Shown here: piece by piece, positions 52,470-59,684 of the stretch
Numbering within the stretch: the stretch's first letter is position 1
Layout of the letters: each line of letters opens with the position of its first letter
Origin: Williamwhitmania taraxaci
GTDB lineage: Bacteria; Bacteroidota; Bacteroidia; Bacteroidales; Williamwhitmaniaceae
Length of the DNA: 59,684 nucleotides
NCBI RefSeq assembly: GCF_900096565.1
Contig: NZ_FMYP01000016.1
Location: 1-59,684, forward strand
Reading direction: 5' to 3'
The notes under the pieces: model-generated
What the model saw: the letters and a program-made list of their open reading frames with translations, nothing else
Databases searched by the model: none
Told to the model about the DNA's origin: nothing
Position numbers and translations under genes: made by a program

Positions 52470-55217
52470 ATGAACAAAGAGACAACTTCAACTAACCATT
52501 GGCACAGCATAGAGCAACAAATAGTGCTCAACACGCTCGAAAGTTCAATGGATGGGCTTTCGCCTACAGAAGCTGCGAACCGCATAACCATTTTTGGAAA
52601 GAATAAGATCCATCGCAAGCCAAAGGATGGCCCACTAACACTCCTGTGGCGACAAATAAACAACCCGCTTATATGGGTATTGCTCGGATCGAGCACAATA
52701 GCAACCGCCCTTGGCAAAATCACCGATGGATTGGTGGTACTCGCCGTAGTAGTTGTAAACTCCATAATAGGATTCATCCAAGAGTTTAAGGCAGGTAAGG
52801 CAATAGAAGCATTGAGCGACATGGTTCCGCAGAATGCCACCGTAATTCGCGATGGTAAAAGCATCACCATACCCGTTGCCGATCTTGTTCCCGGCGATAT
52901 TGTGCTATTAGCGGCCGGCGATAGAGTTCCTGCCGACATGCGCCTTATCGCGCAAAAGAATCTTCAGGTAGAAGAGGCTGCGCTTACCGGCGAATCGGTT
53001 CCCGCCCAAAAGAACATAATACCTGTGAAAGGAAATACGGTATTAGGCGACCGAAAGTGTATGGTATATAGCGGAACGCTGGTTACCTCAGGCACCGCTA
53101 CGGCCATAGTAACCGCTACGGGAATGCAAACGGAGCTTGGCCGAATATCCACCATGCTTAGCGAGGCTACGCCAATGGAAACACCCCTCACCCAAAAGCT
53201 TGCAACCATTGGCAAATACCTTACCATTGGCATTGTAGCCATTACGCTTGTCATTCTGGTTATCGGAACCATTAGAGCGTTAGGCCAAGGCATTCTTCTG
53301 GGAGTTGCGCTTAAGGATAGCTTAATATTTGCCATTGCACTTGCCGTGGGGGCAATACCCGAAGGCCTTCCTGCCGTGGTTACCATTGCATTGGCAATTG
53401 GTGTGCAGCGGATGGCGCGCCGAAATGCTATTATCCGTAAGCTACCTGCCGTGGAAACCCTCGGTAGCACCACCGTTATTTGTAGCGACAAAACGGGAAC
53501 ACTCACGCGAAATGAAATGACCGTGAATGAAATTTGGACACATCAGCAATCGTTCACAATTTCCGGTGTTGGCTACGATCCAAACGGCGAATTCAAGCTA
53601 GACGGTTTAGCTATCGACAAGCTTCCCGCAAGCATAAAGACATTACTCATAAAAGCAACCCTGTGCAACGATGCCACCCTTGAGCAAGAGGATGGATCGT
53701 GGGTTATTACTGGCGACCCAACCGAGGCCGCTCTAATTGTAGCCTCAGCAAAAGCAGCTATAGGGCATTCCGATCTCAAACAAAAGCATCCACGGGTGGA
53801 TGAACTTCCATTCGATTCGGAAAACCAGTATATGGCAACGCTGCATGGAGGCGAAAGGCCACTGATAGCAATAAAGGGAGCCCCCGAGGTTATCCTAAAA
53901 CGATGCAGCATAGCATTTGGGGATACACCAATTGATACCAAGCGCGTAGCTGCCGAAATTGAGAAGATGGGTGCCAAGGGCATGCGCGTTTTAGCTATTG
54001 CAACCAAACAATGGTTGCCAAACCAATCCATGGAGCTAAAGATGGAGGATGTTGAGTCCAACCTCACCTTTGTGGGATTAATCGGCATGATCGATCCGGC
54101 TCGCATAGAGGCAAAGGAGTCTATTCGTGCCTGCCACGATGCTGGAATTGTGGTAAAGATGATTACCGGCGATCATAAAACAACGGCGCGCACCATTGGT
54201 ATGGATCTGGGGCTCTCCGAAAATGGAGAGGTAATTACCGGCATAGAGCTAGCCGAAATGGATGATGCACAAATCGATTATGCAGCGGCTCACACCAACA
54301 TCTTTGCGCGCGTTGCACCCGAGCATAAGCTAAGGCTTGTGCGCGCATTGCAGCGCAACGGCGAAATTGTGGCCATGACCGGCGACGGAGTAAACGATGC
54401 CCCATCGCTTAAGCAATCAAATATAGGTGTGGCTATGGGTATTACCGGCACATCGGTATCCAAGGAATCGTCCGACATTATTCTTGCCGACGATAACTTT
54501 GCCAGCATCAGCGCAGCCGTTGAAGAGGGTCGCCGAGTTTACGACAACCTCATCAAATCGCTGGCATTCCTGCTTCCCACCAACCTTGGATTGGCATTTA
54601 TCCTTATTTATGGGATTATGTTCTTTCCATTCGATCCGGTAACTAAAGCGCTACTGCTCCCCATGCTCCCCACGCAGCTGCTATGGATAAATTTGGTAGC
54701 AGCCGTAGCGTTGGCACTTCCGCTAGCCTTTGAGGTAATGGAGCCCAACATCATGCATCGGCCTCCACGAAAGCCCGATGCTCCCCTATTCAACGGCTTT
54801 GTGGTATTTAGAGTATTTGCCGTATCGTTGCTTATGACTGCCGGAAACATCATCCTGTTTTCCACCGAATACGCCAATGCCATTGCAGCGGGACTACCCG
54901 AGGTGCTTGCCATATCCAAGGCACAAACCGTTGGGGTAACCTTTGTAATCATGTTCCAGATATTCTACATGATCAACTGCCGCTCCCTGAACGATTCGGT
55001 ATTCAAGATAGGGTTCTTCAGCAATAAAACAGTATTTGTGGGCGTAGGAATAGTTCTTGGCCTACAGGCGCTATTCATTTACCTTCCGCTGATGCAGAAG
55101 ATATTTAAGACCTCTCCGCTCGATTTACATGGCTTACTCATATCCACTGCCGTTGGCTTTGCCATATTCCCCCTCATTGGGATTGAGAAATGGATAAGGG
55201 CTAGAAAAAGAAGCTAA
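52470..55217 (+). CDS. P-type cation-transporting ATPase (P2 type)
   Basis: An ATP-driven cation pump of 915 aa. It has the N-terminal cation-ATPase domain, LTGES in the actuator, PEGLP in M4, the phosphorylation motif CSDKTGTLT, TGDHKTTA and GDGVNDAPSLKQ. The M6 segment reads NLVAAVALALPLAFE, so the Asp that coordinates calcium in SERCA-type pumps is missing. The specificity is therefore open; sodium, calcium or manganese are all possible. It follows mntP by 140 bp on the same strand. A terminator hairpin follows. Confidence 0.9.
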   Translation: MNKETTSTNHWHSIEQQIVLNTLESSMDGLSPTEAANRITIFGKNKIHRKPKDGPLTLLWRQINNPLIWVLLGSSTIATALGKITDGLVVLAVVVVNSIIGFIQEFKAGKAIEALSDMVPQNATVIRDGKSITIPVADLVPGDIVLLAAGDRVPADMRLIAQKNLQVEEAALTGESVPAQKNIIPVKGNTVLGDRKCMVYSGTLVTSGTATAIVTATGMQTELGRISTMLSEATPMETPLTQKLATIGKYLTIGIVAITLVILVIGTIRALGQGILLGVALKDSLIFAIALAVGAIPEGLPAVVTIALAIGVQRMARRNAIIRKLPAVETLGSTTVICSDKTGTLTRNEMTVNEIWTHQQSFTISGVGYDPNGEFKLDGLAIDKLPASIKTLLIKATLCNDATLEQEDGSWVITGDPTEAALIVASAKAAIGHSDLKQKHPRVDELPFDSENQYMATLHGGERPLIAIKGAPEVILKRCSIAFGDTPIDTKRVAAEIEKMGAKGMRVLAIATKQWLPNQSMELKMEDVESNLTFVGLIGMIDPARIEAKESIRACHDAGIVVKMITGDHKTTARTIGMDLGLSENGEVITGIELAEMDDAQIDYAAAHTNIFARVAPEHKLRLVRALQRNGEIVAMTGDGVNDAPSLKQSNIGVAMGITGTSVSKESSDIILADDNFASISAAVEEGRRVYDNLIKSLAFLLPTNLGLAFILIYGIMFFPFDPVTKALLLPMLPTQLLWINLVAAVALALPLAFEVMEPNIMHRPPRKPDAPLFNGFVVFRVFAVSLLMTAGNIILFSTEYANAIAAGLPEVLAISKAQTVGVTFVIMFQIFYMINCRSLNDSVFKIGFFSNKTVFVGVGIVLGLQALFIYLPLMQKIFKTSPLDLHGLLISTAVGFAIFPLIGIEKWIRARKRS

Positions 55218-55280
55218 AGCGAAGCCTCCGAAAAGGCAATAACAGCCTACGTATAATTCGAGAGCTGATACAAAACTGAA

Positions 55281-55314
55281 ATGCCGGACTCACCCATGTG
55301 AATCCGGCATTTTT
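55281..55314. terminator. Bidirectional terminator between the P-type ATPase and nudC
   Basis: A stem ATGCCGGACTCAC with GTGAATCCGGCAT (one mismatch, 4-nt loop) with a T run on the plus strand. It serves both convergent genes. Confidence 0.8.
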
Positions 55315-56152
55315 ATAGTAACCGCTCGTGCTTTCCCTGCCTAAACAGCTCAATCATTTCGCCGGCAATGCTGATATTTCCCGGCGTTTCGGGAAGTGCA
55401 TCGCGGCTGTACCACTGCGCATCATGAATCTCATTGGTATCGATAACGATAGGTTGTTTATCGTCTGCCTCGGCAAAGAAGCCAATCATCATGGAACTCG
55501 AAAATGGCCAAGGTTGGCTGGCGTAGTATCGCAGGTTTTTTATCTCAATGCCCACCTCTTCCTTTACTTCGCGAACAACGGTTTGCTCAAGCGTTTCGCC
55601 AATATCGGAGTAACCGGCCACGAGCGAGTAAAAGTTAAACTTATAGTGTGTGCCCTTTGCCAACAGAATTTTGTTACCACACGTAATGGCTACAATAATG
55701 GCGGGAGATATTTTGGGATACACCGTTAGCTCGCATGCCGGACAAAGAATAGCCCGCTCGCTCTTTTTGAACGTTGTTTTGGTGCCACAGCGCGAGCAAA
55801 ACTTATGCTCGTCCTGCCACAGGTGAAAATGAAAGCCCACAGCACCAATATAGGACAACTCCCTATTGGGCATGGTGCGTAAGAACTGATGATCGTGGTA
55901 AACAAACGCCGCATTGCTGCCCCCATACTCTTTCAGCAGGAAACAAGGCACCCCATCGAGCGAGAACAGGTAATGAGTAGCATCCGAGAAAGGCTCATCG
56001 AAATCGCGACGCCGAGGGATTACAAAGTCGTGCTCGGCTTGCAGCAACAGTATGGAGTTTTCCTTGTAGCAAAGAATGTAATCATCCTCCTGCTCCGTGG
56101 CATTCTCGAGAAAGGAGTTGTTGAATGTGTGAGGTTCAATATTATGAAGCAT
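55313..56152 (-). CDS. nudC: NAD(+) diphosphatase NudC
   Basis: A Nudix hydrolase that splits NAD(H), and also removes the NAD cap from RNA. The 279-aa protein has a zinc ribbon (CSRCG...CPAC, about 117-137), the Nudix box GYSDIGETLEQTVVREVKEEVGIEI, and the NudC-specific SQPWPF motif after it. Length is close to that of E. coli NudC (257). The zinc site is intact. Confidence 0.95.
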   Translation of the reverse strand: MLHNIEPHTFNNSFLENATEQEDDYILCYKENSILLLQAEHDFVIPRRRDFDEPFSDATHYLFSLDGVPCFLLKEYGGSNAAFVYHDHQFLRTMPNRELSYIGAVGFHFHLWQDEHKFCSRCGTKTTFKKSERAILCPACELTVYPKISPAIIVAITCGNKILLAKGTHYKFNFYSLVAGYSDIGETLEQTVVREVKEEVGIEIKNLRYYASQPWPFSSSMMIGFFAEADDKQPIVIDTNEIHDAQWYSRDALPETPGNISIAGEMIELFRQGKHERLL

Positions 56153-56344
56153 AGCAGAAACCGATAATCGGGGTTACAAATAAGGGAATCGCAAAGCTAT
56201 AAAATATTGCGCAATTAACGGAGCGCAGCATGAAAAGTTACCAACTGCGGACGAGTTCCAGTAAGGCGACACAAAGGTTAAAGCGGGCTACAACCTCTGA
56301 ATAACCTTATCCAATCAGTTAACTATTCGGAGTGCTGAACCCCG

Positions 56345-56420
56345 GGGTTATTCGCTTCGCTCATGAGACCTTCGGGGTTATTCGCTGGGCAATACGTGCC
56401 GATTGAAGTCCGATTTATTG
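56345..56420 (-). repeat. Cassette-end repeat, copy A
   Basis: About 76 bp, ending 14 bp before the stop codon of the minus-strand gene next to it. The core, read on the plus strand, runs TTATTCGCTTCGCTCATGAG, CCTTCGGGGTT, TCGCTGGGC, GTGCCGATTGAAGTCC and ATTTATTG. The copies at 57355 and 58879 are recognisably the same. Short palindromes lie inside. Confidence 0.8.
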
Positions 56421-56434
56421 TAATGCGTTTCTTG

Positions 56435-57106
56435 TCATCTATTTGCGAACCATGTTTTATAGTCCTCAATCAATTGAAAATCTGCGCTTGTTTTATCAAT
56501 TGCTTCCAAATCACAAAGCGGATTGTAATATTTTTTGCTACCAAGCAGTATACATGCAACTATTCCATAAGTATCCACAAAATGGGGCAATGATTTTATT
56601 GTAACCTTATCCCCAATTTTAATTAAGAAATCATCCTCCGAGTCTAAAACAAAGGCATGAATCGGAAAAGACAATTCGTTGTCAAGGTACTCGACCCACT
56701 TTTGCATACATTTCATTTCATCGTTTGGATTAACATTATCCAATACTTTGGAAATTCGTATTCCTTCATCACCAAGCGAAGCCCAGTAATGAATATCCGC
56801 CAATTTTTCTTGAGTCTGTTTGACATCTCCCTTTTTATCTCTTGGTTTTGTCTTTTCCAACTCCGACTCATACAAAGTCATATTTTCCCAATCCAATCCT
56901 TCTTGTTCAAATTGTTCTATGTAATTATTAGGAATTTGTAGTAATGTTATCGAATCCCATTCTATCGTAATCAAAACATTGTCATTGTCCGATTTTGTAT
57001 CAATATCAACAACGCGACCTTGCCATCCTCCAATTTCAAACTCTTCCAAATCAGGTGCTTTAATACCCTGATTCACAATTACGCTATCTCCTAGTTTCAT
57101 ATTCAT
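56435..57106 (-). CDS. Hypothetical protein with two SH3-like beta-barrel segments
   Basis: A 223-aa soluble protein. The N-terminal KLGDSVIVNQGIKAPDLEEF and GGWQGRVVDI, and the later KIGDKVTIKSLPHFVDTYGI, look like two related small beta-barrels, each opened by a KxGDxV stretch. Between them is a charged helix (PRDKKGDVKQTQEKLADIHYW) and WASLGDEGIRISKVL. I recall similar unnamed proteins, sometimes called calcium-binding, in Bacteroidota. It is the first module of the right-end cassette region. Confidence 0.7.
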   Translation of the reverse strand: MNMKLGDSVIVNQGIKAPDLEEFEIGGWQGRVVDIDTKSDNDNVLITIEWDSITLLQIPNNYIEQFEQEGLDWENMTLYESELEKTKPRDKKGDVKQTQEKLADIHYWASLGDEGIRISKVLDNVNPNDEMKCMQKWVEYLDNELSFPIHAFVLDSEDDFLIKIGDKVTIKSLPHFVDTYGIVACILLGSKKYYNPLCDLEAIDKTSADFQLIEDYKTWFANR

Positions 57107-57116
57107 TTTTCAATGT

Positions 57117-57150
57117 GATGTGTCGTTTTCTAAAAATGCCTACAACGGTT
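57117..57150 (-). other. attC-like 5' element of the cassette gene
   Basis: Read on the minus strand: GTTGTAGGCATTTTTAG, then AAAACGAC, then the gene start after a short gap. The same order (GTTATGGGTAATTTTTA then AAACGAC) is seen before the next module at 58363-58390. The GTTRTRGG core resembles the GTTRRRY consensus of integron attC sites. Confidence 0.45.
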
Positions 57151-57154
57151 ACAT

Positions 57155-57228
57155 GATCGAGTAGACAAGGGCATTTCAGCCCAAGCCTATCACAGAATCG
57201 TTCTTGACAGCCTCCCATCACACGGCTC
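57155..57228 (-). other. 3' end of a group II intron (domains V and VI)
   Basis: On the minus strand the 34-nt stretch at 57195-57228 opens with GAGCCGTG and closes with ACGATTC, the lower stem and length of group II domain V (one mismatch against the usual ACGGTTC). A domain VI-like hairpin (GGGC/GCCC inside, TAG/CTA outside) follows at about 57157-57190 and ends in CTACTCGAT, a typical intron 3' border. The reverse-transcriptase gene is not present. The remnant sits beside the attC-like element. Confidence 0.6.
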
Positions 57229-57354
57229 TTGTTATACAAATCTACCAATACTTTACGAAAAATAAAGTCGTCAGTGGTAAACCTCCCTCCGAGAAAGACA
57301 AATGCATTGAAAACCCCATAGAAAAAATCCATTGAACCAGAATGTAACTCAACC

Positions 57355-57430
57355 GGAAGTTATTCGCTTCGCTCATGAGCCCTTCGGGGTTCTCGCTGGG
57401 CACTGCGTGCAGGAGGAAGGACTATTTATT
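57355..57430 (-). repeat. Cassette-end repeat, copy B
   Basis: A second copy of the 76-bp element, with TTATTCGCTTCGCTCATGAG, CCTTCGGGGTTCTCGCTGGG and CTATTTATT. It ends 12 bp before the stop of the next minus-strand gene. Confidence 0.8.
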
Positions 57431-57442
57431 ATGTGTAGTTTT

Positions 57443-57712
57443 TTATCTTCTGGCGGAATATCCACCCCCTCCAAATCCACCTATTCCAATAATAAATCCA
57501 AGCCAATACATAAATCCTGTATTATGTTCAGCATAAATTCCTATGTCTGAACCGAATAATTTTCCGATAAGCGAAAATACAATAATGAACCCATGCCATA
57601 AACCTGAGAAAAATCCTGATTCGTGAGATTCGTAGCCTGAAGGAGCACAAGATGATAGGCTTGTCAACATTATGACAAATAGTAAAGCAATTAAAAGTTT
57701 TTGAGTTTTCAT
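57443..57712 (-). CDS. Small glycine-rich lipoprotein
   Basis: An 89-aa protein with a lipoprotein signal (MKTQKLLIALLFVIMLTSLSSC, lipobox LSSC). It then has HGFIIVFSLIGKLFGSDIGI and GFMYWLGFIIGIGGFGGGGY, which suggest membrane association. Its start overlaps the end of the previous gene by 4 bp, so the three genes here form one operon. Unknown function. Confidence 0.75.
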   Translation of the reverse strand: MKTQKLLIALLFVIMLTSLSSCAPSGYESHESGFFSGLWHGFIIVFSLIGKLFGSDIGIYAEHNTGFMYWLGFIIGIGGFGGGGYSARR

Positions 57713-58008
57713 TGTTCTTGAGTTTTTTGATTAATAAATGATTTGATTATAAATAATATTCCTGCTACTATGTCAATTGGCATCCAAGCAGACTTGTCAT
57801 TAAGATAAATTGGTATAAGAGGATTAAATAAAATAGCAAGCAGTCCAAATACTATGACCCAAAAATTTAATCCATTTTCAAATTCAGTCACAACAACAGC
57901 GACAGAACCAATTGTTACTACAATACGCAATAAAGTATAATATCCAATCGGTAAGTCAATTAGTCCAATAAACAAAAGTCCTGCACACAGTAATAAAAGT
58001 ATTTTCAT
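57709..58008 (-). CDS. DUF6804-like small membrane protein
   Basis: A 99-aa protein of three to four hydrophobic segments, containing LPIGYYTLLRIVVTIGSVAV and NPLIPIYL, which resembles the DUF6804 group. No catalytic residues are visible. It lies in a three-gene cassette operon. Confidence 0.7.
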   Translation of the reverse strand: MKILLLLCAGLLFIGLIDLPIGYYTLLRIVVTIGSVAVVVTEFENGLNFWVIVFGLLAILFNPLIPIYLNDKSAWMPIDIVAGILFIIKSFINQKTQEQ

Positions 58009-58009
58009 A

Positions 58010-58360
58010 TTAGTTACAATCTCTTAGTTTACGTTCACAATCAACAAGTTCACTTTCTAAATTCCTTATTTTATATTCTAAATCGCTATTGTCGTTTTGC
58101 AATGAAGAGTTGTCATAGGATTGGCTATTTGAGCTGCTTTCAAAATTATCTTTTTCTGATTTGCAGTCTTCAAGTTCGCTTTCTAATTCTTCTTTCTCAT
58201 TCTCCAATGTCGAAACCTTATCTTCGAGGTCTGATATTTCATAACTCAAATTCTTGATTTCTTTGTTTTTATTTGCAATTACGATTGACATTGACAAAAG
58301 TCCTATCGAGAGTAAAATAGTCAGCCAATGATTTTTGAATATTTGATTTATTCTGTTCAT
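58010..58360 (-). CDS. Membrane-anchored coiled-coil protein
   Basis: A 116-aa protein with one N-terminal membrane helix (about 12-29) followed by a long heptad-like coiled coil (LEDKVSTLENEKEELESELE). A Ser/Asn linker (SSNSQSYDNSS) separates a second coil. It starts 28 bp after an attC-like element and heads the three-gene operon. Function unknown. Confidence 0.75.
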   Translation of the reverse strand: MNRINQIFKNHWLTILLSIGLLSMSIVIANKNKEIKNLSYEISDLEDKVSTLENEKEELESELEDCKSEKDNFESSSNSQSYDNSSLQNDNSDLEYKIRNLESELVDCERKLRDCN

Positions 58361-58878
58361 AAGGTCGTTTAAAAATTACCCATAACTCGTTTATAAACCC
58401 AACTTAGTTGGGTTTAGCCACCCTTATTTGGGTGGCTAAACCTAGCTTTTGTGAAGGTTTATCTACTTCACTAAGGTATCAATAATGTGGCATGTGGTGC
58501 GGGGTGGGTGAATAATATTTGGTTAGATGCAAAAAGATGCGCTGTGGGGTGAGTGGCAGGAGGTATGCCTCGTGCTCAAATGAAGGTGCAGTGAAGGCAG
58601 CGCGGGAAGTGATGGAGCGCAAGGGAATGGGCATGCGCGCTGCCAGCTGGGTTGCTACCGTAACCCCGGGTAACCAGCCTGAGAGCTGGTTTACCCGGGT
58701 CTAATAATATTTAAGGCCTACGGCCTAATTGCGGCAAACCAAGTTGCATGGTTAACGAGCGGCCTTGAGGTTTACTTTGGAACTCAGCATGAAAAGTTAG
58801 CGGTTCATACACAAAATGTTTGTGAGAAAACACCTCTCTTTTAAAGGAAGGTGAAGAGGATGGTTGCAGCAGAGGCAA
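58361..58878. other. Intergenic with hairpins and a GC-rich palindrome
   Basis: Contains the attC-like element at 58363-58390, then two hairpins: AAACCCAAC/GTTGGGTTT (58395-58415) and TTTAGCCACCC/GGGTGGCTAAA (58413-58440). A GC-rich stretch near 58540-58702 ends in a long inverted repeat (58663-58678 with 58685-58700, containing CCCGGG), followed by GGCCTACGGCC. There is no convincing gene. Confidence 0.6.
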
Positions 58879-58938
58879 GCCATGGGCACTTCGGGGTTCT
58901 CGCTGGGCACTTCGTGCCGATTGAAGTCCTATTTATTG
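58879..58938 (-). repeat. Cassette-end repeat, copy C
   Basis: A third copy of the element, holding CTTCGGGGTTCTCGCTGGGC, GGCACTTCGTGCC, GATTGAAGTCC and ATTTATTG. It ends 12 bp before the stop of the next minus-strand gene, as in copy B. Confidence 0.8.
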
Positions 58939-58950
58939 GCAAACGTTTTT

Positions 58951-59400
58951 TTAATAACTTTTAATCTCTTCTACACAATCCACATTTCCAGTAGAATCAG
59001 TGACAGAATGAGAGCTTGTTTTTTTTATTAATTTAAAATTATCCTTTTGTACTTTGTATAACCAGACATCCTGATCACACCAACCTGATTTCCACCACAT
59101 AGTAATTGTTTTGTTTTCAGAATCAATGGAACCAATATTAGCGCTAGATAATAAAGTGTTAAATCTATAATATTCTTTTTTTGAATCATAAATCCAAGTA
59201 AAGTAAATTTCACCACCGGAACCACTATTCCCACGACAATAAATACTTAAATCAGGATAGTTGTCAAAATTATAATCTTTGAGGTTAATTCTATCTGAGA
59301 TGAAATCGCTAAAATCCTGATTTTTGTAATTAAATACTTCTAATTCTCTTAAATGAAAATGATCAGGAAATGAGTCTGATTGAATCTTTATTCTCTCCAA
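58951..59400 (-). pseudogene. Gene truncated by the IS insertion (XAC2610-like)
   Basis: An open frame of about 149 codons without a signal peptide or ATG start. The nearest upstream stop is at the IS border, and only a TTG at 59400 is available. It has NFDNYPDLSIYCRGNSGSGG and FTWIYDSKKEYYRFN, which resemble the XAC2610-related secreted protein family. Its 5' end was most likely removed by the IS at about 59425. Confidence 0.6.
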
Positions 59401-59424
59401 TCTGTTTTTTATAACTTTACACTA

Positions 59425-59684
59425 CTGTCCGACAAAAAGATTCCAGTTGAAACGTTAGTTGAATAAAAATAAGGGGCTACTCCCCGAAGGTTTCACCCCG
59501 ATGTTGTAGATTTGTTTTGCGAAAAAAAACACAACATGGGCAAAAATACAGAAATAAAATTAGTCGGACAGCCGATTTTCAAACAAGCCATCAACTTAAT
59601 CGATGCCATTAATGTCAGCAGCTTGGTGAAAAAGCATGGTGCAGACCATTACTATAAGACGTTTAAGGCAAAACCCCAGCTGGT
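59425..59684 (+). mobile_element. Left end of an IS4-type insertion sequence (partial)
   Basis: Begins at about CTGTCCGACAAAAAG (59425), the likely left inverted repeat, and runs off the window. It holds GGGGCTACTCCCC and a TAGATTTG -7 box (59507-59514) in front of the transposase gene. The right end and target duplication cannot be seen. Confidence 0.65.
59536..59684 (+). CDS. IS4-family transposase, N-terminal part
   Basis: The first 49 codons of a transposase. MGKNTEIKLVGQPIFKQAIN and the following HGADHYYKTFKAKPQL are typical of the DUF4372 N-terminal domain of IS4-family transposases. The catalytic DDE domain is beyond the window. Confidence 0.85.
   Translation, partial: MGKNTEIKLVGQPIFKQAINLIDAINVSSLVKKHGADHYYKTFKAKPQL

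Noticed and set aside
57084-57332. 82-aa frame on the minus strand
   Set aside because: It is explained by the group II intron end and overlaps the start of the real gene.
58519-58704. 61-aa frame on the plus strand
   Set aside because: It lies in a GC-rich palindromic stretch with no homology features.
1-59684. CRISPR array or tRNA genes
   Set aside because: No regularly spaced identical repeats with unique spacers and no tRNA fold were seen by eye.

Overview
The window is chromosomal DNA of a Bacteroidota bacterium, most like an environmental member of the Bacteroidales/Marinilabiliales. The signs are -7 promoter boxes of the TAnnTTTG type in front of several genes, few recognisable Shine-Dalgarno sequences, and typical Bacteroidota families: an AddA-like helicase-nuclease, a DUF5916 outer-membrane protein, a GGGtGRT protein, an NSS transporter with its tiny MetS subunit, an ABC permease fused to an M1 peptidase, and a phosphate porin in a pst operon. 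No rRNA or tRNA gene was seen. The ends are accessory DNA: a few codons of an unknown gene on the left, and a cassette-like stretch running into an IS4-type insertion sequence on the right.

Layout. 1-5.9 kb: a DEAD-box-like helicase and an AddA-like protein on the minus strand, then four 42-bp tandem repeats. 5.9-11.1 kb: an RlmL-like rRNA methyltransferase, an aminopeptidase P, a zinc-type CDF exporter and a serine hydrolase. 11.1-12.5 kb: four tandem, paralogous small-RNA genes. 12.5-16.7 kb: rubrerythrin, a fluoride channel with a DUF190 partner, and an Fe-S-scaffold-like/GGGtGRT/C_GCAxxG_C_C cluster. 16.7-33 kb: scattered housekeeping and envelope genes. 33-34.1 kb: a gene-free mosaic of short palindromes with a gene remnant. 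34.1-40.2 kb: a phosphate regulon, porin-pstS-pstC-pstA-pstB-phoU, with a candidate Pho box in front. 41.4-49.5 kb: mnmA, an ABC transporter with an M1-peptidase-fused permease, and a transglutaminase-like protein. 50.3-55.2 kb: a metal-efflux neighbourhood with an MntE-like CDF, a terC remnant, mntP and a P-type ATPase. 55.3-59.7 kb: nudC, then small unrelated hypothetical modules, each ending in the same repeat, with a group II intron 3' end and an IS.

The most interesting signal is the array at about 11.2-12.5 kb. Four units share an ATTACAC box exactly 36 bp upstream of a TTG box, which is exactly 20 bp upstream of a TANCTTG box. Each unit then has a 5-bp hairpin (AGTAG/CTACT), a long-range helix whose sequence differs between units but stays complementary, a second copy of the same hairpin, and a rho-independent terminator. 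This is convincing internal covariation for a structured RNA family, one that looks co-regulated and may act as a multi-copy sponge or regulator. Its identity and target are unknown to me, and a divergent 6S RNA has not been excluded.

Other points of note are a PstC whose periplasmic loop resembles one lobe of PstS, and the repeat-bounded cassettes at the right end with attC-like 5' elements.
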